A stretch of 64,000 bases of DNA from Bog-793 sp963823945 (GTDB lineage: Bacteria; Actinomycetota; Acidimicrobiia; Acidimicrobiales; Bog-793), in assembly GCA_963823945.1 (NCBI GenBank), contig CAWGNK010000007.1:68065-132064 (forward strand). The letters run 5' to 3'. Numbering within the stretch: position 1 is the first letter of the stretch; every line of letters starts with the position of its first letter. Below are positions 8,500-17,480 of this stretch, piece by piece. The notes below the pieces were generated by a model, which ran no database searches, was not told the origin of the DNA, and was given only the letters and a program-made list of their open reading frames with translations. The position numbers and the translations under genes were made by a program.

Positions 8500-10260
8500 A
8501 TGCGTACCCACTACTGCGGCGTGCTGCGGGCCGCCGACGCCGGTTCGCGGGTCTCGGTCTGTGGCTGGGTGGCACGCCGGCGCGAGCACGGCGAGCACCT
8601 GGCGTTCCTCGACGTGCGCGACCACACCGGCGTCGTCCAGTGCGTCGTCGAACGTGCGCACCAGATCCGGCCGGAGTACGTCGTGCGCGTGACGGGGACG
8701 GTGCGGATCCGCCCTGCGGACAAGGTGAACGCGGGACTCGCGACCGGCGAGATCGAGATCGGCGACTGCGACGTCGAGACGCTGGCGACGTGCGAGCCGG
8801 TGCCGTTCTCGCTCGACGAGCGGGCCGAGACCGAGGAGCCGATACGCCTGCGCTACCGGTACATCGACCTGCGGACCGAGCGGATGCAGGCGAACCTGCG
8901 GTTGCGCGCCGTCGTGAACTCGGCGATCCGCCGCTCGATGGAGCGCCAGGGCTTCGTCGAGATCGAGACGCCGCTTCTGTGGACCCCGACGCCGGAGGGG
9001 GCCCGTGAGTTCGTCGTCCCGTCACGGCTGCAGCACGGCCGCTTCTACGCGCTGCCCCAGAGCCCCCAGATCGCGAAGCAGCTGACGATGATCGGCGGCT
9101 TCGACCGCTACTACCAGATCGCCAGGTGCCTGCGGGACGAGGACCTGCGGGCGGACCGGCAGTTCGAGTTCACCCAGCTCGACGTGGAGGCGAGCTTCGT
9201 CGGTCAAGACGAGATCCTCGGGTTCGTCACCGAGGCGATGGTCGATGCGGCCGACGCCGCGACCGGCGTCAGGCCCGGCGAGTTCGCCCGGATGACCTGG
9301 GCCGAGGCGCTCGACTCGTACGGGACGGACAAGCCGGACCTGCGGTTCGGGATGGAGCTCGCCGACCTGTCAGCCGTCCTCGCCGGGACCGGTTTCAACG
9401 CGCTGCGGGCGCCGACCGTGAAGGCGATCGTGCTCGCCGGCGGGGCGTCGCTCGGGCGCGCCCGCCTCGACGAGCTCGTCGCGCGGGCGAAGGGGCTCGG
9501 CGCCAAGGGGCTCGTCTGGCTGCGGGCCGCGGGGGACCCGGTCACGCTCGACAGCCCGGCCGCCAAGTTCCTGTCCGAGGCCGAGCTCTCCGGGATCGTC
9601 AAGACCGCCAGGGTGGCGGCGGGCGACCTCGTGCTGGTCGTCGCCGACGAGCACCGCCGCGCCTGCGAGGTGCTCGGCCAGCTGCGGCTCGACCTCGGCC
9701 GGCCGGCGAGCGTCGGCGGGGCGCTGCACTTCTGCTGGGTCGTCGACTTCCCGCTGTTTGACGGGACGGACGAGGAGGGCAACCCGCAGGCCGCCCACCA
9801 CCCGTTCACGATGCCGTACCCCGAGGACCTCGACCGACTCGACACCGACCCCTACAGCGTGCGGGCCCAGAGCTACGACCTGGTGCTGAACGGCTGGGAG
9901 CTCGGCTCGGGGTCGATCCGGATCCACCGGCCCGAGCTGCAGCGGCGGATCTTCGCCGCGCTCGGCATCTCGGAGGCCGACGCCGAGTCCCGCTTCGGGT
10001 TCCTGCTCGACGCCTACCGCTACGGCGGGCCGCCGCACGGCGGCTTCGCCGTCGGCCTCGACCGGTTCGTCGCCATCCTCGCCGGTGAGGAGAACATCCG
10101 CGAGGTGATCGCCTTCCCGAAGACCCAGTCCGGCGCCGACCCGATGACCGGCGGGCCGCTGCCGCTCGGCCCGAAGCGCCTGGCCGAACTCGGCGTGCGC
10201 GTCGTCAAGACCGCGCCCGCCGAGCCCCCGCCGCCGCCCAGGTCCACGGGGGCGGGCTAG
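8500..10260 (+). CDS. aspS: Aspartyl-tRNA synthetase
   Basis: A 586-residue bacterial-type class II synthetase. It has an N-terminal OB-fold anticodon domain (CGWVARRREHG, FLDVRDHTG), motif 2 in RCLRDEDLRADRQFEFTQLD, a GAD insertion domain around residues 290-400 and motif 3 in GGFAVGLDRFVAIL. The ATG at 8500 matches the usual family N-terminus (MRTHYCG). An in-frame TTG at 8464 overlaps the hisS stop as TTGA, the same coupling style used elsewhere here, and would add 12 residues. Both starts are possible. Whether it also charges tRNA-Asn depends on whether asnS or gatCAB exists elsewhere. Confidence 0.95.
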   Translation: MRTHYCGVLRAADAGSRVSVCGWVARRREHGEHLAFLDVRDHTGVVQCVVERAHQIRPEYVVRVTGTVRIRPADKVNAGLATGEIEIGDCDVETLATCEPVPFSLDERAETEEPIRLRYRYIDLRTERMQANLRLRAVVNSAIRRSMERQGFVEIETPLLWTPTPEGAREFVVPSRLQHGRFYALPQSPQIAKQLTMIGGFDRYYQIARCLRDEDLRADRQFEFTQLDVEASFVGQDEILGFVTEAMVDAADAATGVRPGEFARMTWAEALDSYGTDKPDLRFGMELADLSAVLAGTGFNALRAPTVKAIVLAGGASLGRARLDELVARAKGLGAKGLVWLRAAGDPVTLDSPAAKFLSEAELSGIVKTARVAAGDLVLVVADEHRRACEVLGQLRLDLGRPASVGGALHFCWVVDFPLFDGTDEEGNPQAAHHPFTMPYPEDLDRLDTDPYSVRAQSYDLVLNGWELGSGSIRIHRPELQRRIFAALGISEADAESRFGFLLDAYRYGGPPHGGFAVGLDRFVAILAGEENIREVIAFPKTQSGADPMTGGPLPLGPKRLAELGVRVVKTAPAEPPPPPRSTGAG

Positions 10261-10270
10261 GGGCCGAGCC

Positions 10271-11632
10271 ATGGCGCAGCGACCCGGTGAGGACCTCTTC
10301 GACGCCGCGGCCGCCGAGGAGCTCGCCCGCACGGCGCCGCTCGCCACCAGGATGCGGCCCCGGTCGCTCGAGGAGTTCGTCGGCCAGCGGCACCTCGTCG
10401 GCGCCGGCGCGACCCTGCGGGCGCTCATCGAGGCGGACCGGCTCTCCTCGGCGGTCTTCTTCGGCCCGGCGGGCTCGGGCAAGACGACGCTCGCCCGCAT
10501 CGTGGCGGCGCGCTCGGCCAAGGTCTTCGTGCCCCTCTCGGCCACCTCGGCCGGGGTGAAGGACATCCGCGAGACGCTGGAGGGAGCCCGGCGCGAGCTC
10601 GGCACGACGGGGCGGGGGACGATCCTTTTCCTCGACGAGATCCACCGCTTCTCGCGCTCCCAGCAGGACGCGCTCCTGCCCGGGGTCGAGGAGGGCGTCG
10701 TCGTGCTGATCGGCGCGACGACGGAGAACCCGTTCTTTTCGTTGACCTCGCCGTTGCTGTCGCGCTCGACGCTGTGGCGGTTCGAGGTGATCGCTCCCGA
10801 GGACCTCGCCGAGCTCGGCCGCCGCGCGGTCCGCCTCGAGCGGGCCGCAATCGACGACGACGCCCTCGTGGTGTGCTGCGACCTGGCCGACGGCGACGCC
10901 AGGGCGATGCTGACGACGATCGAGATCGCGCTCGCCGTCGCCCACGCGCGGGGACCGGGTGAGGTGCGGATCGGGCGGGACGACGTCGAGGCGGCGCGGA
11001 CGACCCGTGCCATCCGCCACGGGCGCGACGCCCACTACGACATCATCAGCGCCTTCATCAAGTCGCTGCGCGGCTCGGACCCCGACGCCGCCGTCTACTG
11101 GCTCGCCCGTCTGCTCGCCGCGGGGGAGGATCCGCGCTTCGTCGCGCGCCGGCTCGTGATCCTCGCCAGCGAGGACGTGGGGATGGCCGACCCGCTCGGT
11201 CTCGTCGTCGCCGAGGCCGCGGCGGCGGCCCTCGACCGGGTCGGGCTGCCGGAGGCGGCGCTCAACCTCGCCGAGGCGGCCGTCTACCTCGCCACGGCGC
11301 CGAAGTCGAACCGGTCGGCCGCGGCCCTGTGGGCTGCGCAGTCCGACGTCGAGAACGGCGTCCTCGGCGACGTGCCCCCGCGCCTGCGGGGTTCGAACTA
11401 CCCGGGCGCCGAGGTGCTCGGGCACGGCATCGGCTACGAGTATCCTCACGATGACCCGCGTGGCTGGGTCGAAGCCGACTACCTCCCGGCCGAGCTCGCA
11501 GGGCGGCGCTACTACGAGCCTTCCGAGCACGGGGCCGAGGCCGAGATCGCCCGGCGGCTCGCGGCCCTGCGGGGCCGGCGGCGCGACGCTGCGTCCGGGG
11601 ACGAGGCAGGCCAGGAGAACCGGACACGGTGA
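10271..11632 (+). CDS. rarA: Replication-associated recombination protein A (AAA+ ATPase)
   Basis: A 453-residue clamp-loader-like AAA+ ATPase of the RarA/MgsA/WRNIP1 family, which acts at stalled replication forks. Walker A is GPAGSGKT at residues 65-72 and Walker B is LFLDEIH at about 119-125. TTENP and SRST, the sensor and arginine-finger region, follow. The C-terminal half carries the family's tetramerisation region (SALIKSLRGSDPDAAVYWLARLL-like). Length and order match the family. It lies 10 nt after aspS and ends 4 nt before alaS, so it is part of the same run. Confidence 0.93.
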   Translation: MAQRPGEDLFDAAAAEELARTAPLATRMRPRSLEEFVGQRHLVGAGATLRALIEADRLSSAVFFGPAGSGKTTLARIVAARSAKVFVPLSATSAGVKDIRETLEGARRELGTTGRGTILFLDEIHRFSRSQQDALLPGVEEGVVVLIGATTENPFFSLTSPLLSRSTLWRFEVIAPEDLAELGRRAVRLERAAIDDDALVVCCDLADGDARAMLTTIEIALAVAHARGPGEVRIGRDDVEAARTTRAIRHGRDAHYDIISAFIKSLRGSDPDAAVYWLARLLAAGEDPRFVARRLVILASEDVGMADPLGLVVAEAAAAALDRVGLPEAALNLAEAAVYLATAPKSNRSAAALWAAQSDVENGVLGDVPPRLRGSNYPGAEVLGHGIGYEYPHDDPRGWVEADYLPAELAGRRYYEPSEHGAEAEIARRLAALRGRRRDAASGDEAGQENRTR

Positions 11633-11636
11633 GGAC

Positions 11637-14246
11637 ATGACGATCTCGAGTGACCAGCTGCGGGAGAGCTTCACCCGCTTTTTCGTCGAGCGCGGGCACG
11701 CCGCGCTCCCGCCGGCGAGCCTCGTGCCCATCGACCCGTCGGTGATGTTCACGATCGCCGGCATGGTGCAGTTCAAGCCGTACTTCACGGGCGAGGAGCA
11801 GCCGCCGGTCGACCGGGCGACGACGATCCAGCCGTGCTTCCGGATGTCGGACATCGACATCATCGGGACGACCGCGCGCCACGAGACGCTGTTCGAGATG
11901 CTCGGCAACTTCAGCTTCGGCGACTACTTCAAGGAGCTGGCGATCCCCTACGCCTGGGAGCTCGTCACCGAGGTGCTCGGCTTCGAGCCCGGCCGGCTGT
12001 GGGTGACGATCCACGAGACCGACACCGACTCGGCCGGGATCTGGCAGGAGGCGGCGAGCCTGCCCGCCGAGCGCATCCAGAAGATGGGCGAGGACAACTT
12101 CTGGAAGATGGGCGACACCGGCCCGTGCGGGCCGTGCTCCGAGATCTACTACGACCGCGGCGAGCGCTTCGGGCCGGGTGGCGGCCCCGCCGCGGGGGAC
12201 TCCGAGCGCTACACCGAGATCTGGAACCTCGTCTTCATGCAGTTCGAGCGCGCCGCCGACGGGACGCTCACCGAGCTGCCGAAGAAGAACATCGACACCG
12301 GGGCCGGGTTCGAGCGGATCCTGACGCTCCTCCAGGGGGTCGGGTCGCTTTTCGAGACGGACCTGTTGGCGCCGGTCGTCGACGCCGCGGCGTCGCTGAC
12401 GAAATCCCCCGTCGGCCGGGACGAGCCGACCGACGTCGCGCTGCGCATCCTCGCCGACCACGTGAGGGCGGCGACGTTCCTCGTCTCGGACGGCGTCTTC
12501 CCCTCGAACGAGGGGCGCGGCTACGTGCTGCGGCGCGTCCTGCGCCGCGCCGCGCTGCGCGCCCACCAGCTCGGTGTGGCGGCGATCGTGCTCCCGGACC
12601 TCACCGACGCCGTCGTCGCCACGATGGGCCGCGCCTACCCGAAGCTCGTCCGGGACGCCTCGCTCGTGCGGACCGTCGTCGGCCACGAGGAGGAGGCCTT
12701 CCGCCGGACGCTGCGCGCCGGGTCGCAGCTCATCGAGTCCGAGCTAGCCAAGTCCGGCGGCGTGCTCGACGGCGCCGCCGCCTTCAAGCTCCACGACACC
12801 TACGGCTTCCCGATCGACCTGACCGTCGAGGTCGCCGGGTCCCGCGGCGTCGCCGTCGACCGGGAGGGCTTCGAGGCGGCGATGGCGGAGCAGCGCAGCC
12901 GCGGCCGGGAGGCCGCGCGCAACTCGGTGGACGACGAGCAGCGGGAGGGCGTGCGCGAGGTCCTCGAGGCCTTCGGGCCGACCGTGTTCCTCGGCTACAC
13001 CGAGACGACGGCCCAGGCCCGCGTGCTCGGGACCGAGCCCCGGCCCGGGACGGGGTTCCAGAACATCGACGGCGAAGCGCTCCCCGAGGGCGCCGAGCTC
13101 GTCGACGTGTTCCTCGACCGGACGCCTTTCTACGCCGAATCGGGCGGCCAGGTCGGCGACACGGGGACGATCACCGCGCCGACCGGCGTGTTCCGCGTCC
13201 TCGACACGACGTCGGCCGGCGGGATCACGTGCCACACCGGCTACGTCGTCGAGGGCGTCGTCGCCCCCGGGGCCGAGGTGACGGCGGCGATCGACCAGGC
13301 GCGCCGGGAGTCGATCCGTCGCAATCACACGGCGACGCACCTATTGCACTGGGCGTTGCGCACGGTCCTCGGCGAGCACGTGAAGCAGCAAGGTTCGCTC
13401 GTCGCGCCGGACCGGTTGCGGTTCGACTTCAGCCACTTCGCGGCGGTCACCCGGGAGGAGCTCGAGACGGTGGAGGACCTGGTCTCGGCGGCGATCCTCG
13501 CCGATTCGCCGGTGCGCGTCGACGAGACCTCGCGGGCCGAGGCGGAGAAGGCGGGCGCGATCGCGTTCTTCGGCGAGAAGTACGGCGAGCGGGTCCGGGT
13601 GGTCCACGCCGGGCCGGACTCGGTCGAGCTGTGCGGTGGCACCCACGTCACGGCTCTCGGCACGATCGGGCCGTTCCGCATCGTCTCGGAGAGCTCGATC
13701 GGGGCGAACACGCGCCGCATCGAGGCGACGACGGGCACCGGCTCGTACGCGCAGATCCGCAGGCTCTCGACGGTCGCCTCGCAGGCCGCCGCCGCGCTCC
13801 ACGCCACGCCCGACGAACTCGTCGGGGCGGTCGAGCGGCTCCTCGAGCGGGAGCGCACGCTGGCCGAGGAGCTGCGGCGGCTGCAGTCGCAGTCGCTCGC
13901 CGGCCAGGCGCGCGAGCTCGCCGCCGGGGCCGTCTCGGGCCGCGTCGTCGCCCGGCACGACGGCGTCGACCCGGGGACGCTGCGCGAGCTCGCCCTGGCG
14001 GTGCGCCGCGAGGCCGGCGTCGACGGCGTCGGGCTCGTCGGCGCGACCGAGGACGGGCGGGTCGCCGTCGTCGTCGCCGTGACCGAGGAGTCGGGCGTCG
14101 ACGCGCGCCCGGTCGCCGCGGCGGCCGCGGCGGCCGTCGGTGGGGGTGGGGGAGGCTCGCCCCAGCTCGCCACGGCGGGGGGACGGGATGTCGGCGCCAT
14201 CGACGAGGCGCTGGCGACGCTGCGCACGCTCCTCGGGTCCTCTTGA
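11637..14246 (+). CDS. alaS: Alanyl-tRNA synthetase
   Basis: An 869-residue enzyme that charges tRNA-Ala and edits Ser/Gly-tRNA-Ala. The catalytic domain has RHETLFEMLGNFSFGDYFK. The editing domain carries the zinc ligands HTATH (His564, His568) and CGGTH (Cys666, His670). A short coiled coil and a C-Ala domain rich in Gly and Ala follow. The ATG at 11637 gives the normal N-terminus (SDQLRESFTRFF) and is preceded by GGTGAGGAC, a fair ribosome site. The stop overlaps a TTG start for ruvX (TTGA). Confidence 0.96.
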   Translation: MTISSDQLRESFTRFFVERGHAALPPASLVPIDPSVMFTIAGMVQFKPYFTGEEQPPVDRATTIQPCFRMSDIDIIGTTARHETLFEMLGNFSFGDYFKELAIPYAWELVTEVLGFEPGRLWVTIHETDTDSAGIWQEAASLPAERIQKMGEDNFWKMGDTGPCGPCSEIYYDRGERFGPGGGPAAGDSERYTEIWNLVFMQFERAADGTLTELPKKNIDTGAGFERILTLLQGVGSLFETDLLAPVVDAAASLTKSPVGRDEPTDVALRILADHVRAATFLVSDGVFPSNEGRGYVLRRVLRRAALRAHQLGVAAIVLPDLTDAVVATMGRAYPKLVRDASLVRTVVGHEEEAFRRTLRAGSQLIESELAKSGGVLDGAAAFKLHDTYGFPIDLTVEVAGSRGVAVDREGFEAAMAEQRSRGREAARNSVDDEQREGVREVLEAFGPTVFLGYTETTAQARVLGTEPRPGTGFQNIDGEALPEGAELVDVFLDRTPFYAESGGQVGDTGTITAPTGVFRVLDTTSAGGITCHTGYVVEGVVAPGAEVTAAIDQARRESIRRNHTATHLLHWALRTVLGEHVKQQGSLVAPDRLRFDFSHFAAVTREELETVEDLVSAAILADSPVRVDETSRAEAEKAGAIAFFGEKYGERVRVVHAGPDSVELCGGTHVTALGTIGPFRIVSESSIGANTRRIEATTGTGSYAQIRRLSTVASQAAAALHATPDELVGAVERLLERERTLAEELRRLQSQSLAGQARELAAGAVSGRVVARHDGVDPGTLRELALAVRREAGVDGVGLVGATEDGRVAVVVAVTEESGVDARPVAAAAAAAVGGGGGGSPQLATAGGRDVGAIDEALATLRTLLGSS

Positions 14247-14734
14247 GCGCCCCGGCGGGCACGCCACCGGCGCAACCGGGACCGTGTCTCGGCCTCGACC
14301 TCGGCGAGGCGCGCATCGGCGTCGCGCTCACCGACTCCGCCCGGTCCGTCGCCGTGCCGCGGGGTGTGCTGGCGCGCCGGGGTGACGAGGGCGCGGACCA
14401 CGAGGCCGTCGCGCGGCTCGTGGCCGAGACGGGCGCGACCCTCGTCGTCGTCGGCGTGCCGCTCAGCCTCGACGGGGGGACCGGCCCGGCCGCGGCGCGC
14501 ATCGGCGCCGAGGTGGAGCGGTTGCGGGGTGTGCTCGGCGTCCCGGTGGCGACGATCGACGAGCGTTTCTCGACGGTCGAGGCGAGCCGCCGGCGGCGCG
14601 AGGGGGACGGCGCCGCGACACCGCGGCGTGGGCGGCGGCCCGGCTCGAGGGCCCGCGCCCGGCGCGAGCCGGTCGACGCCAGCGCGGCGGCGGTGATCCT
14701 CCAGGCGTACGTCGACGGCGAGCGCTCGCGATGA
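14243..14734 (+). CDS. ruvX: Holliday junction resolvase-like YqgF/RuvX
   Basis: A 163-residue YqgF-family RNase H-fold nuclease, implicated in pre-16S rRNA 5'-end maturation and proposed as a Holliday junction resolvase. The first acidic motif is CLGLDLGEARIGVAL, followed by VVVGVPLSLDGG and the second acidic residue in TIDERFSTVEA. The family's final Asp is in PVDASAAAVILQAYVD. The start must be the TTG that overlaps the alaS stop, because no other start lies before the first motif. A basic stretch of about 20 residues before the last motif is longer than usual. Its TGA overlaps the aroE ATG. Confidence 0.9.
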   Translation: MSAPAGTPPAQPGPCLGLDLGEARIGVALTDSARSVAVPRGVLARRGDEGADHEAVARLVAETGATLVVVGVPLSLDGGTGPAAARIGAEVERLRGVLGVPVATIDERFSTVEASRRRREGDGAATPRRGRRPGSRARARREPVDASAAAVILQAYVDGERSR

Positions 14735-15591
14735 TCGGCCTCGGGGGGGCCATCCCTGTCGGCAGGACGCTCGCCGCCGGGCTGATCGGCGACCCGGTCG
14801 CGCACTCGCTCTCGCCGGTGATCCACAACGCGGCCTACGCCGCGCTCGGACTTGACTGGTGCTACAAGGCGTTCCTCGTGCGCGACGGTGACGTGACCCG
14901 TGCTCTCGCCTCGGCGGCGGGCCGGGGCATGCGGGGGCTCTCGGTGACGACGCCGCACAAGGTCGCCGCCGCGGCCGCCTGCGACGAGCGCTCGGCGGCC
15001 GTCGAGCGGATCGGCGCGGCGAACACCGTCGTGCTGTCAGGCGGGCGCACCCGGGCCGAGAACACCGACGGGCCGGGCCTGCTCGACGACCTCGCGGCCA
15101 AGTGGTCCTTCCGCCCGGCGGGCCAGGTCTGCGCCGTGGTGGGCGCCGGCTCGACTGGCCGCGCGATCGTCGCCGCCCTCGCCGACGCCGGGGCGCGGGA
15201 GGTCCTCGTCATCGACCGCACCCCGGCCCACGCCGAGGCCGCCGCGACGCTCGCCGGGGCGGCCGGCCGCGTCGCCGCACCCCGTGAGGTCGCCTCGGCG
15301 GCGCTCGTCGTCCAGGCGACCTCGGTCGGCTTCGCCGGCGAGCCGAGGGGGTTCGAGGGCGGCTGGGAGGCGGTCACCCACCACCTCGGCGCCGCGCAGC
15401 TCGCCGTCGACGTCGTCTACGCCCCCCCCGTGACCGAGTTCCTCGCTCTGGCGGGCGCCCAGGGGTGCCGGGTGCGCAACGGCCTCGGCATGCTCGTCCA
15501 CCAGGCGGCCCACCAGGTGGCGCTCTTCACGGGACAAACGCCGCCGGTCGAGGCGATGTTCGCCGCGCTCGGGATCGCCCCGACGACCTGA
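14731..15591 (+). CDS. aroE: Shikimate dehydrogenase
   Basis: A 286-residue AroE that reduces 3-dehydroshikimate with NADPH in the chorismate pathway. The substrate-binding motif GDPVAHSLSPVIHN and the catalytic Lys in SVTTPHK are present. The conserved Asn/Asp pair is in ANTVV and NTDG. The nucleotide-binding loop VVGAGSTGRAI has Ser where many enzymes have Gly. The ATG overlaps the ruvX stop (ATGA). In many bacteria mltG lies between ruvX and aroE; it is absent here. Confidence 0.93.
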   Translation: MIGLGGAIPVGRTLAAGLIGDPVAHSLSPVIHNAAYAALGLDWCYKAFLVRDGDVTRALASAAGRGMRGLSVTTPHKVAAAAACDERSAAVERIGAANTVVLSGGRTRAENTDGPGLLDDLAAKWSFRPAGQVCAVVGAGSTGRAIVAALADAGAREVLVIDRTPAHAEAAATLAGAAGRVAAPREVASAALVVQATSVGFAGEPRGFEGGWEAVTHHLGAAQLAVDVVYAPPVTEFLALAGAQGCRVRNGLGMLVHQAAHQVALFTGQTPPVEAMFAALGIAPTT

Positions 15592-15630
15592 TCTGCGGCG
15601 GTTCCGACGCCCGGGCGGGGCCGCGGGGCT

Positions 15631-15653
15631 GGGGCCGCTCGCGCTGCGGCCCC
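15631..15653 (+). terminator. GC-rich hairpin after aroE
   Basis: A perfect 8-bp stem GGGGCCGC/GCGGCCCC with a 7-nt loop lies in the 78-nt gap between aroE and the next promoter. There is no U-tract, as is common for actinobacterial terminators. Whether it terminates is not proven. Confidence 0.5.
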
Positions 15654-15655
15654 GG

Positions 15656-15661
15656 TAACCT
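15656..15661 (+). promoter_or_regulatory. -10 element (TAACCT), leaderless promoter of the RodA-like gene
   Basis: TAACCT is followed by 8 nt and then GTG at 15670. It sits directly after the hairpin that ends the aroE run. The spacing favours the GTG at 15670 over the TTG at 15661, which overlaps the hexamer. Confidence 0.55.
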
Positions 15662-15669
15662 TGCGGGTC

Positions 15670-16830
15670 GTGGCGGTCGACCTGTTCGCGGGGCGCGCGC
15701 GCGCCGCGCGCCGGCGGGGAGACAGCGCCGTCGTCGCCATCCTGCGCCACGTCGATCTCGTGCTGATCGGGTCGATCCTCGCCCTGGCGGCGCTGGGGAT
15801 CGTGATGGTCTACTCCGCCTCGCGCTCGATCTACCCGCTCGAGCCGACGTACTTCCTGAAGCGTCAGATCGCCTACGACCTGGTGGGCATGGGGGCGATG
15901 GTGGCGTGCGCCCTCGTCGACTACCGCCGGCTCGAGGAGTGGGCCTACGTCATCTACGGGTTCGTCGTGGTCGCCCTCGTCGCCGTGAAGGGCATCGGGC
16001 GCTCGCAGAACGGCGCGGAACGCTGGATCTCGTTCGGCGGGATCCAGTTCCAGCCGTCGGAGTTCGCCGTCATCGCCGTCGTCATCGCCGTGGCGGTGTA
16101 CCTCGCGGGCCACGAGCGGGTGCTGAACGTGCGGTCGGTCGCGCTCCTCGTCGGCATGGCGGGACTGCCGATGCTGCTCGTCGTGGTACAGCCGGATCTT
16201 GGCACGGCGATCCTGCTCGCCGTGGTGCTCTTCGTCATGCTGTTCGTCGGCGGGGTCCGCCTGCGCTTCCTGGCGGGGCTCGTCGTGCTGGCGATCGCCG
16301 GCTTCGCCTGCGCGGTCGTGCTCCACGTCCTCAACCGCTACCAGCTCGACCGGCTGACCGCCTTTTTGCACCAGGACTCGGGCGGGAGCCAGACGCTCAA
16401 CTACAACGTCATCCAGTCCAAGACGGCGATCGGCGCCGGGGGGCTGCGGGGCACGGGGATGTTCAACGGGCTGGAGACGAACCTGGCCTACGTGCCGATC
16501 CAGTACGCCGACTTCATCTTCTCGGCCGTCGGCGAGCAGCTCGGCTTCATCGGCTCGGCGCTCGTCATCGGCCTGTACGGCGTCGTCGCGTTCCGGGTCG
16601 TGCGGGCCATCCAGACCGCCCGCGACTCCCTCGGGCGCCTGCTCGGCGCGGGCGTGCTGGCGTTCCTGGTCATTTCGGTCTTCGAGAACATCGGCATGGC
16701 GACGGGGATCATGCCGATCACGGGGATCCCGCTCCCGCTCATCTCCTACGGGGGCTCAGCGCTCGTCGCCTTCTTCATCGCGATGGGCCTCGTACTCAAC
16801 GTCGAACTACACCGGAGCCGCCCACGATGA
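15670..16830 (+). CDS. rodA: SEDS-family peptidoglycan polymerase, RodA-like
   Basis: A 386-residue integral membrane protein with about 10 helices, of the RodA/FtsW/SpoVE (SEDS) family that polymerises lipid II. Signatures are GIVMVYSASR in the first helix pair, NGAERWISFGGIQFQPSEFA, VQPDLGTAI and the loop YADFIFSAVGEQLGF. The Asp in that last loop corresponds to the catalytic Asp of the family. The C-terminus has GIPLPLISYGGSALV. RodA is preferred over FtsW by the overall pattern, but a second SEDS gene lies nearby and roles cannot be assigned firmly. No class B penicillin-binding protein is adjacent. The stop overlaps the next gene as ATGA. Confidence 0.85.
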   Translation: MAVDLFAGRARAARRRGDSAVVAILRHVDLVLIGSILALAALGIVMVYSASRSIYPLEPTYFLKRQIAYDLVGMGAMVACALVDYRRLEEWAYVIYGFVVVALVAVKGIGRSQNGAERWISFGGIQFQPSEFAVIAVVIAVAVYLAGHERVLNVRSVALLVGMAGLPMLLVVVQPDLGTAILLAVVLFVMLFVGGVRLRFLAGLVVLAIAGFACAVVLHVLNRYQLDRLTAFLHQDSGGSQTLNYNVIQSKTAIGAGGLRGTGMFNGLETNLAYVPIQYADFIFSAVGEQLGFIGSALVIGLYGVVAFRVVRAIQTARDSLGRLLGAGVLAFLVISVFENIGMATGIMPITGIPLPLISYGGSALVAFFIAMGLVLNVELHRSRPR

Positions 16831-17480
16831 CACCCAGACCCCGCAAGTCCACCGCCAGGGCCGCCACCTCGGCCGAGCCCGCCGCCGCCAAGGCGTCCCC
16901 CGCCAAGGCTCCCGCCCGCCGCGCGCTCCCTGCCAAGGCAGCCCCCGCCAAGGCGCCCGCCAAGGCGCCCGCCAAGGCGCCCGCCAAGAAGGCGGCCGCG
17001 CCGGCCAAGGCGGCCCCCGCGAGAAGCCGCGCGGTCCCCGCCGCGCCGGATGAGGGGGGCTACACGACCGTGCGGGTGCTCGACGTGGCGATGGCGCTGC
17101 CGAGCCCGAACCCGATCCTCATCCTCGAGGAGCTCGACCAGCCCCACCGGCGGGTCTCCATCCCGATCGGGCTTGCCGAGGGCACGGCGATCGCCTTCGT
17201 GCTGCACGGCCGGCCGACCCCCAAGCCGCTCACCCACGAGCTGTTCGTCGACGTCCTCGGCCGTCTCGGCGCGGAGGTGCTCGTCGCCCGCGTCACCCGC
17301 TACGACCAGGGAGCCTTCTACGCCGAGCTCCTCGTGCGAGCCGCCGGCAAACAGCACGTGGTGGCGTGCCGGCCCTCCGACGCGATCGCCCTCGCGCTGC
17401 GTCAGGGGACGGGCGCGACCGTCGTCGTCGCCTCGTCGCTGCTCGACCAGCTCGGCACGGCGGGCACGGGGACCGGCTGA
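16827..17480 (+). CDS. Bifunctional nuclease-domain (DUF151) protein with histone H1-like tail
   Basis: A 217-residue protein in two parts. Residues 1-72 form a Lys/Ala/Pro-rich basic tail built on repeated PAKA units, like the C-terminal tail of histone H1 or of mycobacterial HupB. Residues 75-205 form a DUF151/bifunctional-nuclease domain (VRVLDVAMALPSPNPILILEE, later LLVRAAGKQHVVACRPSDAIALALR). DUF151 proteins are reported to have DNase/RNase activity, and single-domain forms of about 160 residues are common in actinobacteria. The added tail suggests nucleic-acid binding and is unusual. Start and stop of rodA overlap as ATGA. Its last 79 bases overlap the 3' end of the convergent SEDS gene. 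Confidence 0.8.
   Translation: MTPRPRKSTARAATSAEPAAAKASPAKAPARRALPAKAAPAKAPAKAPAKAPAKKAAAPAKAAPARSRAVPAAPDEGGYTTVRVLDVAMALPSPNPILILEELDQPHRRVSIPIGLAEGTAIAFVLHGRPTPKPLTHELFVDVLGRLGAEVLVARVTRYDQGAFYAELLVRAAGKQHVVACRPSDAIALALRQGTGATVVVASSLLDQLGTAGTGTG
16944..16988 (+). repeat. 12-bp tandem repeat inside the H1-like tail
   Basis: The unit CCCGCCAAGGCG occurs three times in a row, followed by nine bases of a fourth copy. It encodes the PAKA repeats of the basic tail. Such repeats can change copy number by slippage. Confidence 0.85.

Noticed and set aside
16944..16988. Tandem repeat considered as a CRISPR or regulatory repeat
   Set aside because: Units are 12 bp without spacers and lie in frame inside a coding sequence (PAKA tail).
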